DNA of 64,000 nt from positions 1,116,001 to 1,180,000 of the forward strand of contig NZ_CP043476.1 in assembly GCF_009769165.1 (NCBI RefSeq), in the 5' to 3' direction. The translations under genes were made by a program, and so were the position numbers. The notes under the pieces were generated by a model. The model was not told the origin of the DNA and ran no database searches. It worked only from the letters and a program-made list of their open reading frames with translations. The stretch is from Xanthomonas hyacinthi. Its GTDB lineage: Bacteria; Pseudomonadota; Gammaproteobacteria; Xanthomonadales; Xanthomonadaceae. Shown piece after piece: positions 11,086 through 19,129 of the stretch (the first letter of the stretch is position 1; the number at the start of each line of letters is the position of its first letter).

Positions 11086-11538
11086 TCAGCGGTTCTGGAA
11101 GCGCTTGAGCGGGCTATCGGGCGCCGCTGCGCGATCGCGGCCGCTGTCGAGCAGGCGCTGGAACAACCCGGTCAGCGGCGTGGCCGTGCCGGCCGACGCC
11201 GGCAACGCCGGCTCCGCCGCCGCGGGCCTGGCGAGCGGCGCCGGAGCCGGCTCGGCAGCGACCGGGCGGGCCGCGGGCGGCGCCACCCCCACCCCCAGCT
11301 TGGGTTCGGCCGGCGCACGTACCACCGACAGCGTCGGAGCCGATGCCGCCGACGCCAACGCCGCGGCAGGCGGCAGCGGTGCGACAGCAGGCGGTGCGGC
11401 GGCCGCAGGTTCCGGCGCGCTCAGCCGCGCCCCGGAAAAATCCTGGTACGCGCTGGCGCCCTGGCTGCCGAGCTTGGCGAACAGGCTGGAAATGTCATCG
11501 GCCGCATCGGCGCCCGCATGGTCGGTCTTGTTGGACAT
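11086..11538 (-). CDS. bcsP: Proline/alanine-rich cellulose biosynthesis accessory protein (BcsP-like)
   Basis: A 150-residue soluble protein with no signal peptide. The N-terminal 35 residues contain DDISSLFAKLGSQGASAYQD, which resembles the short conserved motif of BcsR/BcsP proteins. The middle (about 40-120) is low-complexity Ala/Pro. The C-terminus ends in a basic tail (DSPLKRFQNR). Its place between bcsD and bcsA supports a role in cellulose synthase assembly. Known family: BcsP is a poorly characterised accessory protein of some bcs operons. The assignment rests on the N-terminal motif and position, so the symbol is tentative. Confidence 0.65.
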   Translation of the reverse strand: MSNKTDHAGADAADDISSLFAKLGSQGASAYQDFSGARLSAPEPAAAAPPAVAPLPPAAALASAASAPTLSVVRAPAEPKLGVGVAPPAARPVAAEPAPAPLARPAAAEPALPASAGTATPLTGLFQRLLDSGRDRAAAPDSPLKRFQNR

Positions 11539-11587
11539 CGATCACCCCCTAAGATGATTGTGTAGCCGGTGGAATCGGGTGGCCCGT

Positions 11588-12046
11588 TCAGGCGACCCGG
11601 CACAATACGAAACGACGGACGTCCTCCTCGACGGCCGGCACCGCGCGGATCCCCAGACCCGCCAACATGCCGGCCTGTTCGAACCAGGCGTGGTACACCC
11701 CTTCCAGGAACCCATCCGCTCCGGCCGTCTCCCCGGCCAGGGCGATCTGCAACGGCGAGCCGACGTGGTGCAGGTCGACCCGGTCGGCCTGCTCCTCGAA
11801 ACGCGCATACCCCCACTCCATCCGGTCCCAGACCCGGTTGACCCCGGCCTGCACCTCGTCCAGCGTCGCGCAGACCCCGATCGGATGCTCGCTGGCGAAA
11901 CGGCGGCCGATCCGCGCCATCAGCAACGCCATGTCCTCCGCCGCCAGTTCTGCCGCGAACTCCTGAGCCAACGCGCGCAGGAAGCCGCGCCACTGCCGCG
12001 AACAGGCCTGGGTGCGGAAATGCGTGTGTAGCTCGGGAGAGCTCAT
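11588..12046 (-). CDS. bcsD: Cellulose synthase subunit BcsD
   Basis: Periplasmic subunit that, in acetic acid bacteria, forms ring-shaped octamers and helps align glucan chains into ordered fibres. The 152-residue product shows the family signature WGYARFEEQADRVDLHHVG and the later EGVYHAWFEQAG segment. No signal peptide is visible, which is usual for BcsD. The frame is open to 12118, but that extension runs through the sigma-54 promoter. The ATG at 12046 (MSSPELHTHFRTQ) is therefore preferred, although its Shine-Dalgarno is weak (AGAGG). First gene of the bcs operon, about 45 bases downstream of the predicted transcription start. Confidence 0.85.
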   Translation of the reverse strand: MSSPELHTHFRTQACSRQWRGFLRALAQEFAAELAAEDMALLMARIGRRFASEHPIGVCATLDEVQAGVNRVWDRMEWGYARFEEQADRVDLHHVGSPLQIALAGETAGADGFLEGVYHAWFEQAGMLAGLGIRAVPAVEEDVRRFVLCRVA

Positions 12047-12100
12047 CGGGTGATGCCTCTGACGGGAAATTGGCACGGCGGATACTGGATGCAAGGTACT

Positions 12101-12118
12101 TAGCAAGCACAGTGCCAA
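12101..12118 (-). promoter_or_regulatory. Sigma-54 (RpoN) promoter for the bcs operon
   Basis: Read on the minus strand the element is TTGGCACTGTGCTTGCTA. It carries TGGCAC, exactly five bases, then TTGCT, matching the -24/-12 consensus TGGCAC-N5-TTGCW. The predicted start is near 12091, giving a leader of about 45 bases before bcsD. Sigma-54 promoters need an AAA+ activator such as a FleQ-type protein; no activator site was identified by eye in the 150 bases upstream. Confidence 0.75.
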
Positions 12119-12267
12119 TACGGCGGGACCGCCATTAATGCGACACAGTTCTCACTTTGCCGCAAATGGTAGCGCACTGTTGCGCCACAGCAAAGTCCCT
12201 CTGCGGCGGCGCACGACGGCCGCCATTTTCGTCGCAAGCGGCCGGGGCGTGGCAGGCGCACGTCCCA

Positions 12268-13449
12268 TTATCGAGGATCGGCCGCCACGTCGAAGACGTG
12301 CCGCAGATAGGCCAGATAGGCCGGGTCGTCGCACAGGTTCTTGCCCGGCGAGTCGCTGAGCTTGGCCACCGGCTGGCCATTGCAGCGGACCATCTTGATC
12401 ACGATCTGCAGCGGCGTCGGCCCCAGGTCGTTGGTCAGGTGCGTGCCGACGCCGAAGGCGAGCATGCAGCGGCCGTGAAAATGCGCGTACAGCCGCATCA
12501 CCTTGTCGATGTCCAGGCCGTCGCTGAACACCAGGATCTTGCTGCGCGGGTCCACCCGCTGCCGCTGCAGGTGCGCCAGCACGCGCTCGCCCCATTCGAA
12601 CGGGTCGCCGGAGTCGTGGCGCATGCCGTCGAACAGCTTGCAGAAGTACAGGTCGAAGTCGCGCAGGAAGGCATCCAGCCCGACCACGTCGGACAGCGCG
12701 ATGCCGAGGTCGCCGCGGTATTCGCGCGCCCACGACTGCAGCGCCGCGGCCTGCGAATCGCGCAGCCGCGGGCCCAGCGCCTGGAACGCCTGCAGGTACT
12801 CGTGGGCCATCGTGCCCAGCGGGGTCAGCCCGTAGCGGCAGGCGAAATACACGTTGCTGGTGCCGACGAACTGCGCGCCCAGGGTCTGCTGCAGCACCGG
12901 CAACAGCTCGCCGTGCCAGGCCCGCGAATAGCGGCGGCGGGTGCCGTAGTCGGCGATCGCGCACGCACCGTAGCCGCTGCTGTCGCGCAGCAGCGCGATC
13001 TTGGCCTGCAGCCGGCGCAGGCCCTCGGCATGGTCGTCGCCGCCGGTATTGCGGAACCAGACCTCGTTGACGATCGCCAGCAGCGGCACCTCGAACAGGA
13101 TGGTGTGCAGCCACGGCCCGCGGATGCTCAGTTCGATCTCGCCCGGCACCGTGGCCGAGGCCTGCAGCTGCAGGTACTTGCGGTCCAGATGGAACAGCGC
13201 CAGGAAATCGGCGAAGTCCGGCTTGATGAAGCGCAGGCCGCGCAGGTAGTCCAGTTCCTCGGCGCGGAAGCGCAGCGTGCACAGCGCATCGATCTCGGCC
13301 GAGATCTGCTCCAGGAATTGCGCCAGGTCGATGCCCGGGGTACGGCACTTGAAGCGGTATTCCACCTGCGCGCCGGGATGCTGGTGCAGCACCGCCTGCA
13401 TCATCGTGAACTTGTAGAGGTCGGTGTCGAGCAGCGAATCGATGATCAT
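12268..13449 (-). CDS. pncB: Nicotinate phosphoribosyltransferase
   Basis: Converts nicotinate and PRPP to nicotinate mononucleotide in NAD salvage, coupled to ATP hydrolysis. The 393-residue protein begins [20 protein letters not shown], the conserved family start, and has [13 protein letters not shown] and [10 protein letters not shown]. The His in TMAHE corresponds to the autophosphorylated His of the E. coli enzyme. The phosphate-binding [10 protein letters not shown] and [10 protein letters not shown] segments are also present. Length agrees with the family (about 400). It is transcribed toward the bcs promoter but is separated from bcsD by 221 bases that hold the sigma-54 element, so it is not part of that operon. 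Confidence 0.96.
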   Translation of the reverse strand: MIIDSLLDTDLYKFTMMQAVLHQHPGAQVEYRFKCRTPGIDLAQFLEQISAEIDALCTLRFRAEELDYLRGLRFIKPDFADFLALFHLDRKYLQLQASATVPGEIELSIRGPWLHTILFEVPLLAIVNEVWFRNTGGDDHAEGLRRLQAKIALLRDSSGYGACAIADYGTRRRYSRAWHGELLPVLQQTLGAQFVGTSNVYFACRYGLTPLGTMAHEYLQAFQALGPRLRDSQAAALQSWAREYRGDLGIALSDVVGLDAFLRDFDLYFCKLFDGMRHDSGDPFEWGERVLAHLQRQRVDPRSKILVFSDGLDIDKVMRLYAHFHGRCMLAFGVGTHLTNDLGPTPLQIVIKMVRCNGQPVAKLSDSPGKNLCDDPAYLAYLRHVFDVAADPR

Positions 13450-13494
13450 CGCGCGATTATGCGCCCACCGTGTTGCCGGCTCCCGCCTTTCCCG

Positions 13495-13577
13495 TGTAGG
13501 AGCTCCGGGTGGCCTCGGGCCATCAGCCGCGACGGCGTTTCCCGGCGAAGCCCGTCGCGCTTGAAACTGCTCCTACA
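13495..13577. repeat. Diverged hairpin repeat (TGTAGGAG...CTCCTACA)
   Basis: Terminal arms TGTAGGA and TCCTACA enclose a diverged version of the family repeat, including CGCGACGGCGTTTCCCGG and CCCGTCGCG. It fills most of the gap between the pncB start and the end of the next gene. Confidence 0.7.
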
Positions 13578-13586
13578 CAGGATGCG

Positions 13587-14576
13587 TCAGGGCGCGGGGC
13601 GCCGCGCCAGCACCGCCTGCGCCGGCTTGTGCTGCACGGTGAAATCGCTGTCGTGCGCGCCGCCGGCGTCCGGATCGGTGTACCAGCACCAGAGCGCGAT
13701 GCCGGCGATGCGCTGCTCGCCGAGCACGCGGCGCCAGTCCTGCAGCACCTGCGCCTGCAGCGCGGTGTCCACCGCGGCATTGCGTTGCTCGGGACTCTCC
13801 CATGGCGCGGCCAGGCTGCCGCGCGCCGAGCGCAGCCCCAATTCCGCCACCCACACCGGGCGCCCGCTGCGCGTGCCCAGCGCCTGCACCCGTGCGGCCG
13901 CCGCGCGCATCTGCGCCAGCCGCTGCGCCGGCACCGACGCCAAGGCCGGATACAGGCTGGTGCCGACGAAATCGAAGCGGTCCCAGTAGCCGAAGCGCTC
14001 GGCCTGCTCCAGGCCGTCGGCCACATAGCCGAGCGGGCCGCGATAGACCTGGCGCACCGCCGCCACCAGCGCCGGCCACTGCGGCGCGTCCTGCAGGCCG
14101 CGCAATTCGGTGCCGACGATCAACGCCCCGGCCTGCTCGTCGACGGCGACCTGCGCCAGTTGCAGCAGCACGCGCCGGTAGGCCGCGAACCAGGCCTGGC
14201 GATCGGCCGGTGCGGCATCGCCGGCCCAATGCCCCGGGATCCACAGATGCACCTTCAGCACCGGCTGCAGGCCGGCCGCGCGCATCTGCCGCAGGCCGGC
14301 ACGCACCTGCTCGGGACTGCTGTCGCTGCCCAGCACCGGATCGTCGGACTGCGGCGTGGCCTGCCAGACGAAGGCGACCAGCAGCGCGCGCTCGGCACCG
14401 GCGTCGGCCAGCTGCTGCAGCGAGCGCTGCGCCGCGGCGCTGCCCCACGGCGCCTGCGCCGACACCTTGACGTTGGCGCCCATCCACGGCGCCGGCGCCG
14501 GCGGCGCCGCGCCGCAGCCGCCCGCGCTCAGCGCTAACAACATGCCGGCCAACACCCTCACGGCAATCGACGCCAT
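13587..14576 (-). CDS. Putative exported glycoside-hydrolase-like lipoprotein
   Basis: 329 residues. The N-terminus (VLAGMLLALSAGGCGA) looks like a lipoprotein signal with a Cys near residue 21, although the lipobox is imperfect. The rest reads like a TIM-barrel glycosidase: WMGANVKV at the start, HLWIPGHW, IVGTELRGL with a candidate acid/base Glu, FVGTSLYPAL, and WVAELGLRS with a candidate nucleophile Glu. This layout resembles GH113/GH53-like enzymes. The family assignment is inference; no substrate can be deduced. It overlaps the upstream membrane-protein gene by 19 bases and is the last gene of a four-gene polysaccharide operon, so a role in trimming or releasing that polymer is plausible. 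Confidence 0.6.
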   Translation of the reverse strand: MASIAVRVLAGMLLALSAGGCGAAPPAPAPWMGANVKVSAQAPWGSAAAQRSLQQLADAGAERALLVAFVWQATPQSDDPVLGSDSSPEQVRAGLRQMRAAGLQPVLKVHLWIPGHWAGDAAPADRQAWFAAYRRVLLQLAQVAVDEQAGALIVGTELRGLQDAPQWPALVAAVRQVYRGPLGYVADGLEQAERFGYWDRFDFVGTSLYPALASVPAQRLAQMRAAAARVQALGTRSGRPVWVAELGLRSARGSLAAPWESPEQRNAAVDTALQAQVLQDWRRVLGEQRIAGIALWCWYTDPDAGGAHDSDFTVQHKPAQAVLARRPAP

Positions 14577-16072
14577 ACCCGGTAGGCCCCTTGTCGGTAA
14601 ACCAGACTGTAGCCCGGCAAGCCCTGTTGCCACAGCTGCGGCAGGCGCCGGTTGACGCTGTCCAGGGCGCCGGCCTGACTGGCCGGGTCGGCCACCACCA
14701 CCTGCGCCGGCATCTGCCCCGGGTCGTCCAGGGCGCGCTTGAAGCGCGGGTCGAACGGCAGGATCAGGCCTTGCGCATCGCCGCGCGCCGCGATCACCGC
14801 GTAGCCGGCGCGATCGTCGAGCAGGGTCGGCAGCCGCGCCTCGGCCAGCCAGGCACCCAGCCGCGCTTCGTCCGGGTGCCGCGGCACCACCGGCGCGTAC
14901 AGCGCCGCCGCCCAATCGCGGGTGGTCGACGCGGCAGTCTGCGCGATGACCCAGGCGCTGACGGCGGCGCCGAGCAGCAGCAAGCCCAGCGCCAGCCAGC
15001 GCAGCGCGCGGCGCAGGTCGCCGAGCACCAATGCCGCCGGCACCACCATCAGCGCCAGGAAATCCAGCGGCTGCGCGCTGAAACGCGCCCAGGCGGCCAG
15101 CGTGCCAGCGCCGATCACGGTGCAGGCCGCGACCAGCACGCAGCGCCAGGTGCTGCGCAGGCGCGTGTGCCGCGCCAGCAACAGCAGCGGCGTGGTGACC
15201 AGGCCGGCCAGCGCCAGCCACAGCGGCGGCCACCACGGCCGCGCCATCGCCTGCTGCAGCCACGGCTGCAGCGCCGCCTGCGCGTAGCTGCCGCGGAACG
15301 CCGAATGCTGGTCGCGCACGAACAGCAGCGCATCGCCGAAGAACAGGTAGTTCAGGTACATCCAGGTCGCGACCGCGAACAGGAACGGCAGGTAGCAGAC
15401 CAGGTAGAACGACAGCGGCGCGCGCCGCAGCATGCCCTGCGGCGCGATCAGGCCCAGCCACGGCGCCATCGCCACGGCCAGGAAGAAGGCGCGCTCGTCG
15501 ACGAAGAACAGCAGGCACAGGCCCAGCGCCAGGCGCAGGTAGGCGAAGGCTTCCGGGTCGCCGCGGAAATGGCGCAGCGCGCGGCAGGTCAAGTAGAACA
15601 GCAGCAGGCCCACGCCCTGGTTGTTGCCCGACAGCGTCGGCCACAGGAAGAACGGCTGCAGCAGCAGCGCCGCGCACAGGCTCCAGGCCCAGGCGCGGCC
15701 CAGGTCCGCGGCGATGTCGCGCCACAGCAGGGTCACCATCGCCGCGCCGGCGAGCACATCCACCAGGTACGGCAGCAACGGCGTGGACAGCCCCGGCACG
15801 CCGCCGATCAGCAGGCCCAGGTACAGCGAGGCCTGCGCATACAGGAAGCCGAGATATTCGGTGCGGAAGCCGGCCGCGTCGCGCAACAGCAGCAGCTTGG
15901 CGTACTGCGCCATCGCGTCGTCGCTCATGTAGCCGTGCGCGAGCAACCGCTGGCACAGCAGCGCCAGCACTGCGGCGGTGGCCACGAACACCGCCACGCC
16001 GCGCGGGCGCCGCGGCGTCTCAGTCGTCGAGTGCGGCGCGGCGCTCTTCGGCCATGTGCTTGCTGATGCCAT
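14558..16072 (-). CDS. Polytopic membrane protein (possible GT-C-like), unknown function
   Basis: 504 residues with about ten or more hydrophobic segments. The first is VAVFVATAAVLALLCQRLLA, and a soluble C-terminal region occupies about residues 390-504. An acidic MSDDAMAQYAK segment follows the first helix; Asp residues at this place are typical of GT-C transferases such as ArnT/PMT relatives, but no firm signature is present. The ATG at 16072 overlaps the upstream GT gene by 53 bases. A GTG near 16000 would avoid that overlap, so the start is uncertain. Its position inside a glycosyltransferase operon suggests a role in polysaccharide modification or transfer. Confidence 0.7.
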   Translation of the reverse strand: MASASTWPKSAAPHSTTETPRRPRGVAVFVATAAVLALLCQRLLAHGYMSDDAMAQYAKLLLLRDAAGFRTEYLGFLYAQASLYLGLLIGGVPGLSTPLLPYLVDVLAGAAMVTLLWRDIAADLGRAWAWSLCAALLLQPFFLWPTLSGNNQGVGLLLFYLTCRALRHFRGDPEAFAYLRLALGLCLLFFVDERAFFLAVAMAPWLGLIAPQGMLRRAPLSFYLVCYLPFLFAVATWMYLNYLFFGDALLFVRDQHSAFRGSYAQAALQPWLQQAMARPWWPPLWLALAGLVTTPLLLLARHTRLRSTWRCVLVAACTVIGAGTLAAWARFSAQPLDFLALMVVPAALVLGDLRRALRWLALGLLLLGAAVSAWVIAQTAASTTRDWAAALYAPVVPRHPDEARLGAWLAEARLPTLLDDRAGYAVIAARGDAQGLILPFDPRFKRALDDPGQMPAQVVVADPASQAGALDSVNRRLPQLWQQGLPGYSLVYRQGAYRVWRRLP

Positions 16073-17972
16073 GGGTGGTCTTTTCCCAGTAGAACGGATT
16101 GTGGATGAGCTGCCACAGGCCCTTGTAGGCGGCGACCGATTGCAGCAGCCAGTACAGCGGCACGGTCAGCGCGTACGGCGCCAGCCGGAAGTAGTCGCGC
16201 TTGAACGCCGCCAACAAGGTCATGTAGATCAGGAAGCCGTTGCCGAGCAGCAGGTTGAGCAGGCTCAGGTACAGCAGCGCGGGCGGGAAGAACGGATCGA
16301 AGAACCTCGATCCGGCCACCAGCCACAGGCCGTAGCTCAACCACATCAGCGGCGCGGCCAGCGCGGTGAAGAAGGTCCCGCCGACGAACAGCTGGAAGCC
16401 CCAGAAGCCACGGAAGCCGACCGAGCGGTACAGCTGCAGCGGATCGCGCATATGCACCAGCCAGGTCTGCATATAGCCCTTGAGCCAGCGCGAGCGCTGC
16501 CGGATCCAGTTGGGAATGCTGACGTTGGCCTCCTCGAACGTGGTCGAGTTGACCACGCTGACCCGGTAGCCCTGCTGGGTCAGGCGCACGCCCAGGTCGG
16601 CGTCCTCGGTGACGTTGTACGGGTCCCAGGCGCGGACCTTGCGCAGGATGTCCAGGCGGAAATGGTTGGAGGTGCCGCCCAGCGGAATCGGGATGCGCAG
16701 CGTTTCCAGCGCCGGCAGGTAGAAGTCGAACCACAGCGTGTATTCCAGCGTGAACATGCGCGTGAGCCAGTTCTCGTCGGCGTTGTAGTAGTTCAGCCGC
16801 GCCTGGATGCAGGCCACGTCGGCCGGCGACTTGCGGAACGCGGCGACCGCGCGCTTGAGCTGATCCGGCTCCGGCTTGTCCTCGGCGTCGTAGATGGTCA
16901 GCATCTGCCCGCGCGCGAACTGCAGCGCGTAGTTGCACGCCTTCGGCTTGGTCTTGGGCTGCGACGGCGGCACCCGGATGATCTCGAAGAACGCCTCCAG
17001 GCCCAGCGCCTTGGCCGCCTCGATGGTCTCGATATCGTCGGCCTCCAGCACCAGCTTCACGTCCAGCTTGGAGGTCGGGTAGTCGAGCCGGCGCAAGGCG
17101 TTGGCCAGGATCGGCAGCACGTCCGGCTCCTTGTACATCGGCACCAGCACCGTATACACCGGCAGGTCCTCGTCGCCGAGCGCGGCGACCTCCTCGTCGC
17201 TGACCTTGATGTCGATGCGGCGGTGCGCGCCGCGCCAGGCCAGCACGAACTTCAGGCAGAAGGTGGCCAGGAACCCCACCCCGATCACCGTGTTGATCGT
17301 GATCAGGCTCGGCACCGGCCACAGCACCAGGACCAGGCTCAGCAGCAGCACCAGCGCCCACAGGAACACCACCTGCCTGCGGGTGATCACCTGCTTGGCC
17401 GAATGCTCCGGCGCATGCTCGGCGAGCAGGTTCAGCGCATCGTGGGTGAGCTGCGCATCGGCCTGCTGCTGCAGGCCCCAGACGATGTCGAACTTGGAGG
17501 TGCCGACGAAGCGCACGTCCTCACCGTACAGATTGCGCGCCCAGGCGAAGGTCTCCGGGCCGGGATCGGCCACCGCCAGCACCAGCCGGCCCTCTTCCTG
17601 CCGCCACGGCAGCACCAGCCGCTGCGCGTAGTCGGCCAGCCGCTGCGGTTCGAACAGCGCCGAGTCGATCGGCTGCTGCAACAGGTTGACGAAGTTCAGC
17701 CCGAAATGCGCCGACAGCACGGTATAGAAACGCAGTGCGGTGACCCCGCGCTGCGCCAGCACCACATCGCCCAGGCGCGAACGCCAGCGCGCCTGCAGCG
17801 CCAGCGCATCCTGCAGCTGCGCCGCGTCGATGACCCCGGCCTCGACCAGCGCGGTGCCGATCGGGGTCTGCCAGCCGCGCGGCTCGGGCACGCTGCCGAG
17901 CAGGACGATCGCCTCGCCGGTGCTGCCGTCGACCACGGAATCATTCACTGCGGTCACCGTCAGAACCGCCAC
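16020..17972 (-). CDS. Processive GT2 glycosyltransferase with N-terminal MshEN-like c-di-GMP domain (NfrB-like)
   Basis: 650 residues. Residues 37-60 fit the MshEN consensus LGxxLxxxGxxxxxxLxxxLxxQ at every spacing (PIGTALVEAGVIDAAQLQDA onward). A second, more degenerate copy starts at R66-L67-G68. This is the c-di-GMP-binding fold also found at the N-terminus of some type II secretion ATPases. After two helices (about 200-245) comes a GT2 domain with TVLVPMYKEPDVL, DAED (362-365), TED (455-457) and QRSRW (492-496), the signature of processive membrane synthases, then more helices to the end. NfrB of E. coli combines the same domains in another order. Inference: a c-di-GMP-activated polysaccharide synthase distinct from BcsA. 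It overlaps the outer-membrane protein gene by 13 bases. Confidence 0.85.
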   Translation of the reverse strand: MAVLTVTAVNDSVVDGSTGEAIVLLGSVPEPRGWQTPIGTALVEAGVIDAAQLQDALALQARWRSRLGDVVLAQRGVTALRFYTVLSAHFGLNFVNLLQQPIDSALFEPQRLADYAQRLVLPWRQEEGRLVLAVADPGPETFAWARNLYGEDVRFVGTSKFDIVWGLQQQADAQLTHDALNLLAEHAPEHSAKQVITRRQVVFLWALVLLLSLVLVLWPVPSLITINTVIGVGFLATFCLKFVLAWRGAHRRIDIKVSDEEVAALGDEDLPVYTVLVPMYKEPDVLPILANALRRLDYPTSKLDVKLVLEADDIETIEAAKALGLEAFFEIIRVPPSQPKTKPKACNYALQFARGQMLTIYDAEDKPEPDQLKRAVAAFRKSPADVACIQARLNYYNADENWLTRMFTLEYTLWFDFYLPALETLRIPIPLGGTSNHFRLDILRKVRAWDPYNVTEDADLGVRLTQQGYRVSVVNSTTFEEANVSIPNWIRQRSRWLKGYMQTWLVHMRDPLQLYRSVGFRGFWGFQLFVGGTFFTALAAPLMWLSYGLWLVAGSRFFDPFFPPALLYLSLLNLLLGNGFLIYMTLLAAFKRDYFRLAPYALTVPLYWLLQSVAAYKGLWQLIHNPFYWEKTTHGISKHMAEERRAALDD

Positions 17973-18958
17973 CAGGCGGCGACGAACGGGCCGCCGGCGC
18001 CGCCGGTGTTGCGCCCGGCCAGCGGCTGCTGGTAGCCGAGCTGCAACTGGGTGCCGCCGGGCAGCGTGTGCAGCAGCGAGGCCTGCAGCTTGGTCAGGTC
18101 GTAGTTGTTGCCGCGGATCGGAGTGCTGTCGCCGGGCGCGTAGACCGGGTTGGGGCCGTTGCCGTTGCCCAGGCCCTGGATCACGTTGAGTTCGCCGATC
18201 AGCATCCAGCGCGGCGCCAATGCCAGGCCGCTGCTGATGTCCAGGCGCGCCTCGTCGGCGGCGTCGCCGCCGCGCAGGCGCACCGCCGCGCCGAGGTCCA
18301 CGTAGCCGTCGAGGCTGCCGGCCCGATAGCCGCGGCCGACGCTGTAGCGCAGTTCGGCGCCGTAGTCACCCTGCCCCAGCGCCGGATGGTCGCGGTCGTT
18401 GGCCACGTCGCGCCAATCCTGCCGGCCGTAGCCGGGAATCAGCGCCAGCACCTGCGCCGCGCCCTGCCACGGGCCATCGCGGCCGTCCGGATCCAGGCGG
18501 TAGCGCAGCCCCACTTCCTGGTCGGCCCAGCCGGTCGCGTGCCGGTCGCCGTAGCTGGCGTCGTTGCGGTAATCGGCCTTGCTGAAATAGAAGTTGCCGA
18601 CCAGGGTCAGGTCGGCGCTCAGCGCGTATTCGGCGTACAGGTTCAGCTGGTCCTGGCGGCTGCGCCCGGCATCGGGGAAATTCCGGCTCTGGCTGTGGCT
18701 GTTGTAGACCGCGCCGCCGTCGCTATGGCTGGCCTTGAGGATCACCAGCGCGGCGCCTTCGTCCTGCACCCAGGCACCGGCGAAACACGGCCCCGCGGCC
18801 AGTGCCAGTGCCAGTGCCGCCAGGCCCAGCGCCGATCGCGACAGCGCGCGTGCGCGCCGGCCCGAGCGGTGCCGCGCGCAACCGTTGCTTGCCATGGAAG
18901 CGGGTGCCGCGCATGCGCGCGAGCACGAGTGCGGGCACTCGCCGTACGACTGGTTCAT
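17960..18958 (-). CDS. Predicted outer-membrane beta-barrel protein of the GT2 operon
   Basis: 332 residues. A basic N-region and hydrophobic core (ALGLAALALALAAGPCFAG) form a late-starting signal peptide. The mature part alternates polar and aromatic residues and ends in AAWWRF, a C-terminal aromatic typical of Bam-dependent barrels. The ATG at 18958 is supported by AGGAAACA about ten bases upstream. A second ATG at 18895 would give a more ordinary signal peptide but has no ribosome binding site. It is the first gene of the operon, so it is a good candidate for the export pore of the product of the adjacent synthase. No named family was recognised. Confidence 0.75.
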   Translation of the reverse strand: MNQSYGECPHSCSRACAAPASMASNGCARHRSGRRARALSRSALGLAALALALAAGPCFAGAWVQDEGAALVILKASHSDGGAVYNSHSQSRNFPDAGRSRQDQLNLYAEYALSADLTLVGNFYFSKADYRNDASYGDRHATGWADQEVGLRYRLDPDGRDGPWQGAAQVLALIPGYGRQDWRDVANDRDHPALGQGDYGAELRYSVGRGYRAGSLDGYVDLGAAVRLRGGDAADEARLDISSGLALAPRWMLIGELNVIQGLGNGNGPNPVYAPGDSTPIRGNNYDLTKLQASLLHTLPGGTQLQLGYQQPLAGRNTGGAGGPFVAAWWRF

Positions 18959-18965
18959 CGCTATT

Positions 18966-19005
18966 GTTTCCTGGTGGGCGGCCCCTGGAACAGGGGGCAG
19001 GAAAC
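18966..19005 (-). promoter_or_regulatory. Leader hairpin that would sequester the ribosome binding site
   Basis: In the transcript, GUUUCCUG (18998-19005) pairs perfectly over eight bases with CAGGAAAC (18966-18973), and the latter contains the Shine-Dalgarno of the 18958 start. Between them sits a second perfect stem CCCCTG-TTC-CAGGGG. If the start at 18958 is real, translation of the first operon gene should depend on opening this structure. Confidence 0.55.
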
Positions 19006-19046
19006 GATCCCGTAGCGGAATCGCGACAGGAACGTAGCACCTTTCC

Positions 19047-19066
19047 CGCGTGATTCACATCACGCG
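19047..19066. promoter_or_regulatory. CRP/Clp-like palindrome
   Basis: CGCGTGATTCACATCACGCG has perfect eight-base arms around TCAC and contains GTGA-N6-TCAC, the core of CRP-family sites. It lies about 90 bases upstream of the outer-membrane protein start. In Xanthomonas the CRP homologue Clp is a c-di-GMP-responsive activator of exopolysaccharide and extracellular enzyme genes. Confidence 0.55.
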
Positions 19067-19129
19067 ATAAAAGAATTTGTCATCCCGCATACGGACTGCC
19101 GCTACGCTCGCACCAGTCTGGTGCTGCGT

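Noticed and set aside
11588..12118. Longer BcsD start at 12118
   Set aside because: The extension covers the sigma-54 element and leader, and adds residues not expected in BcsD.
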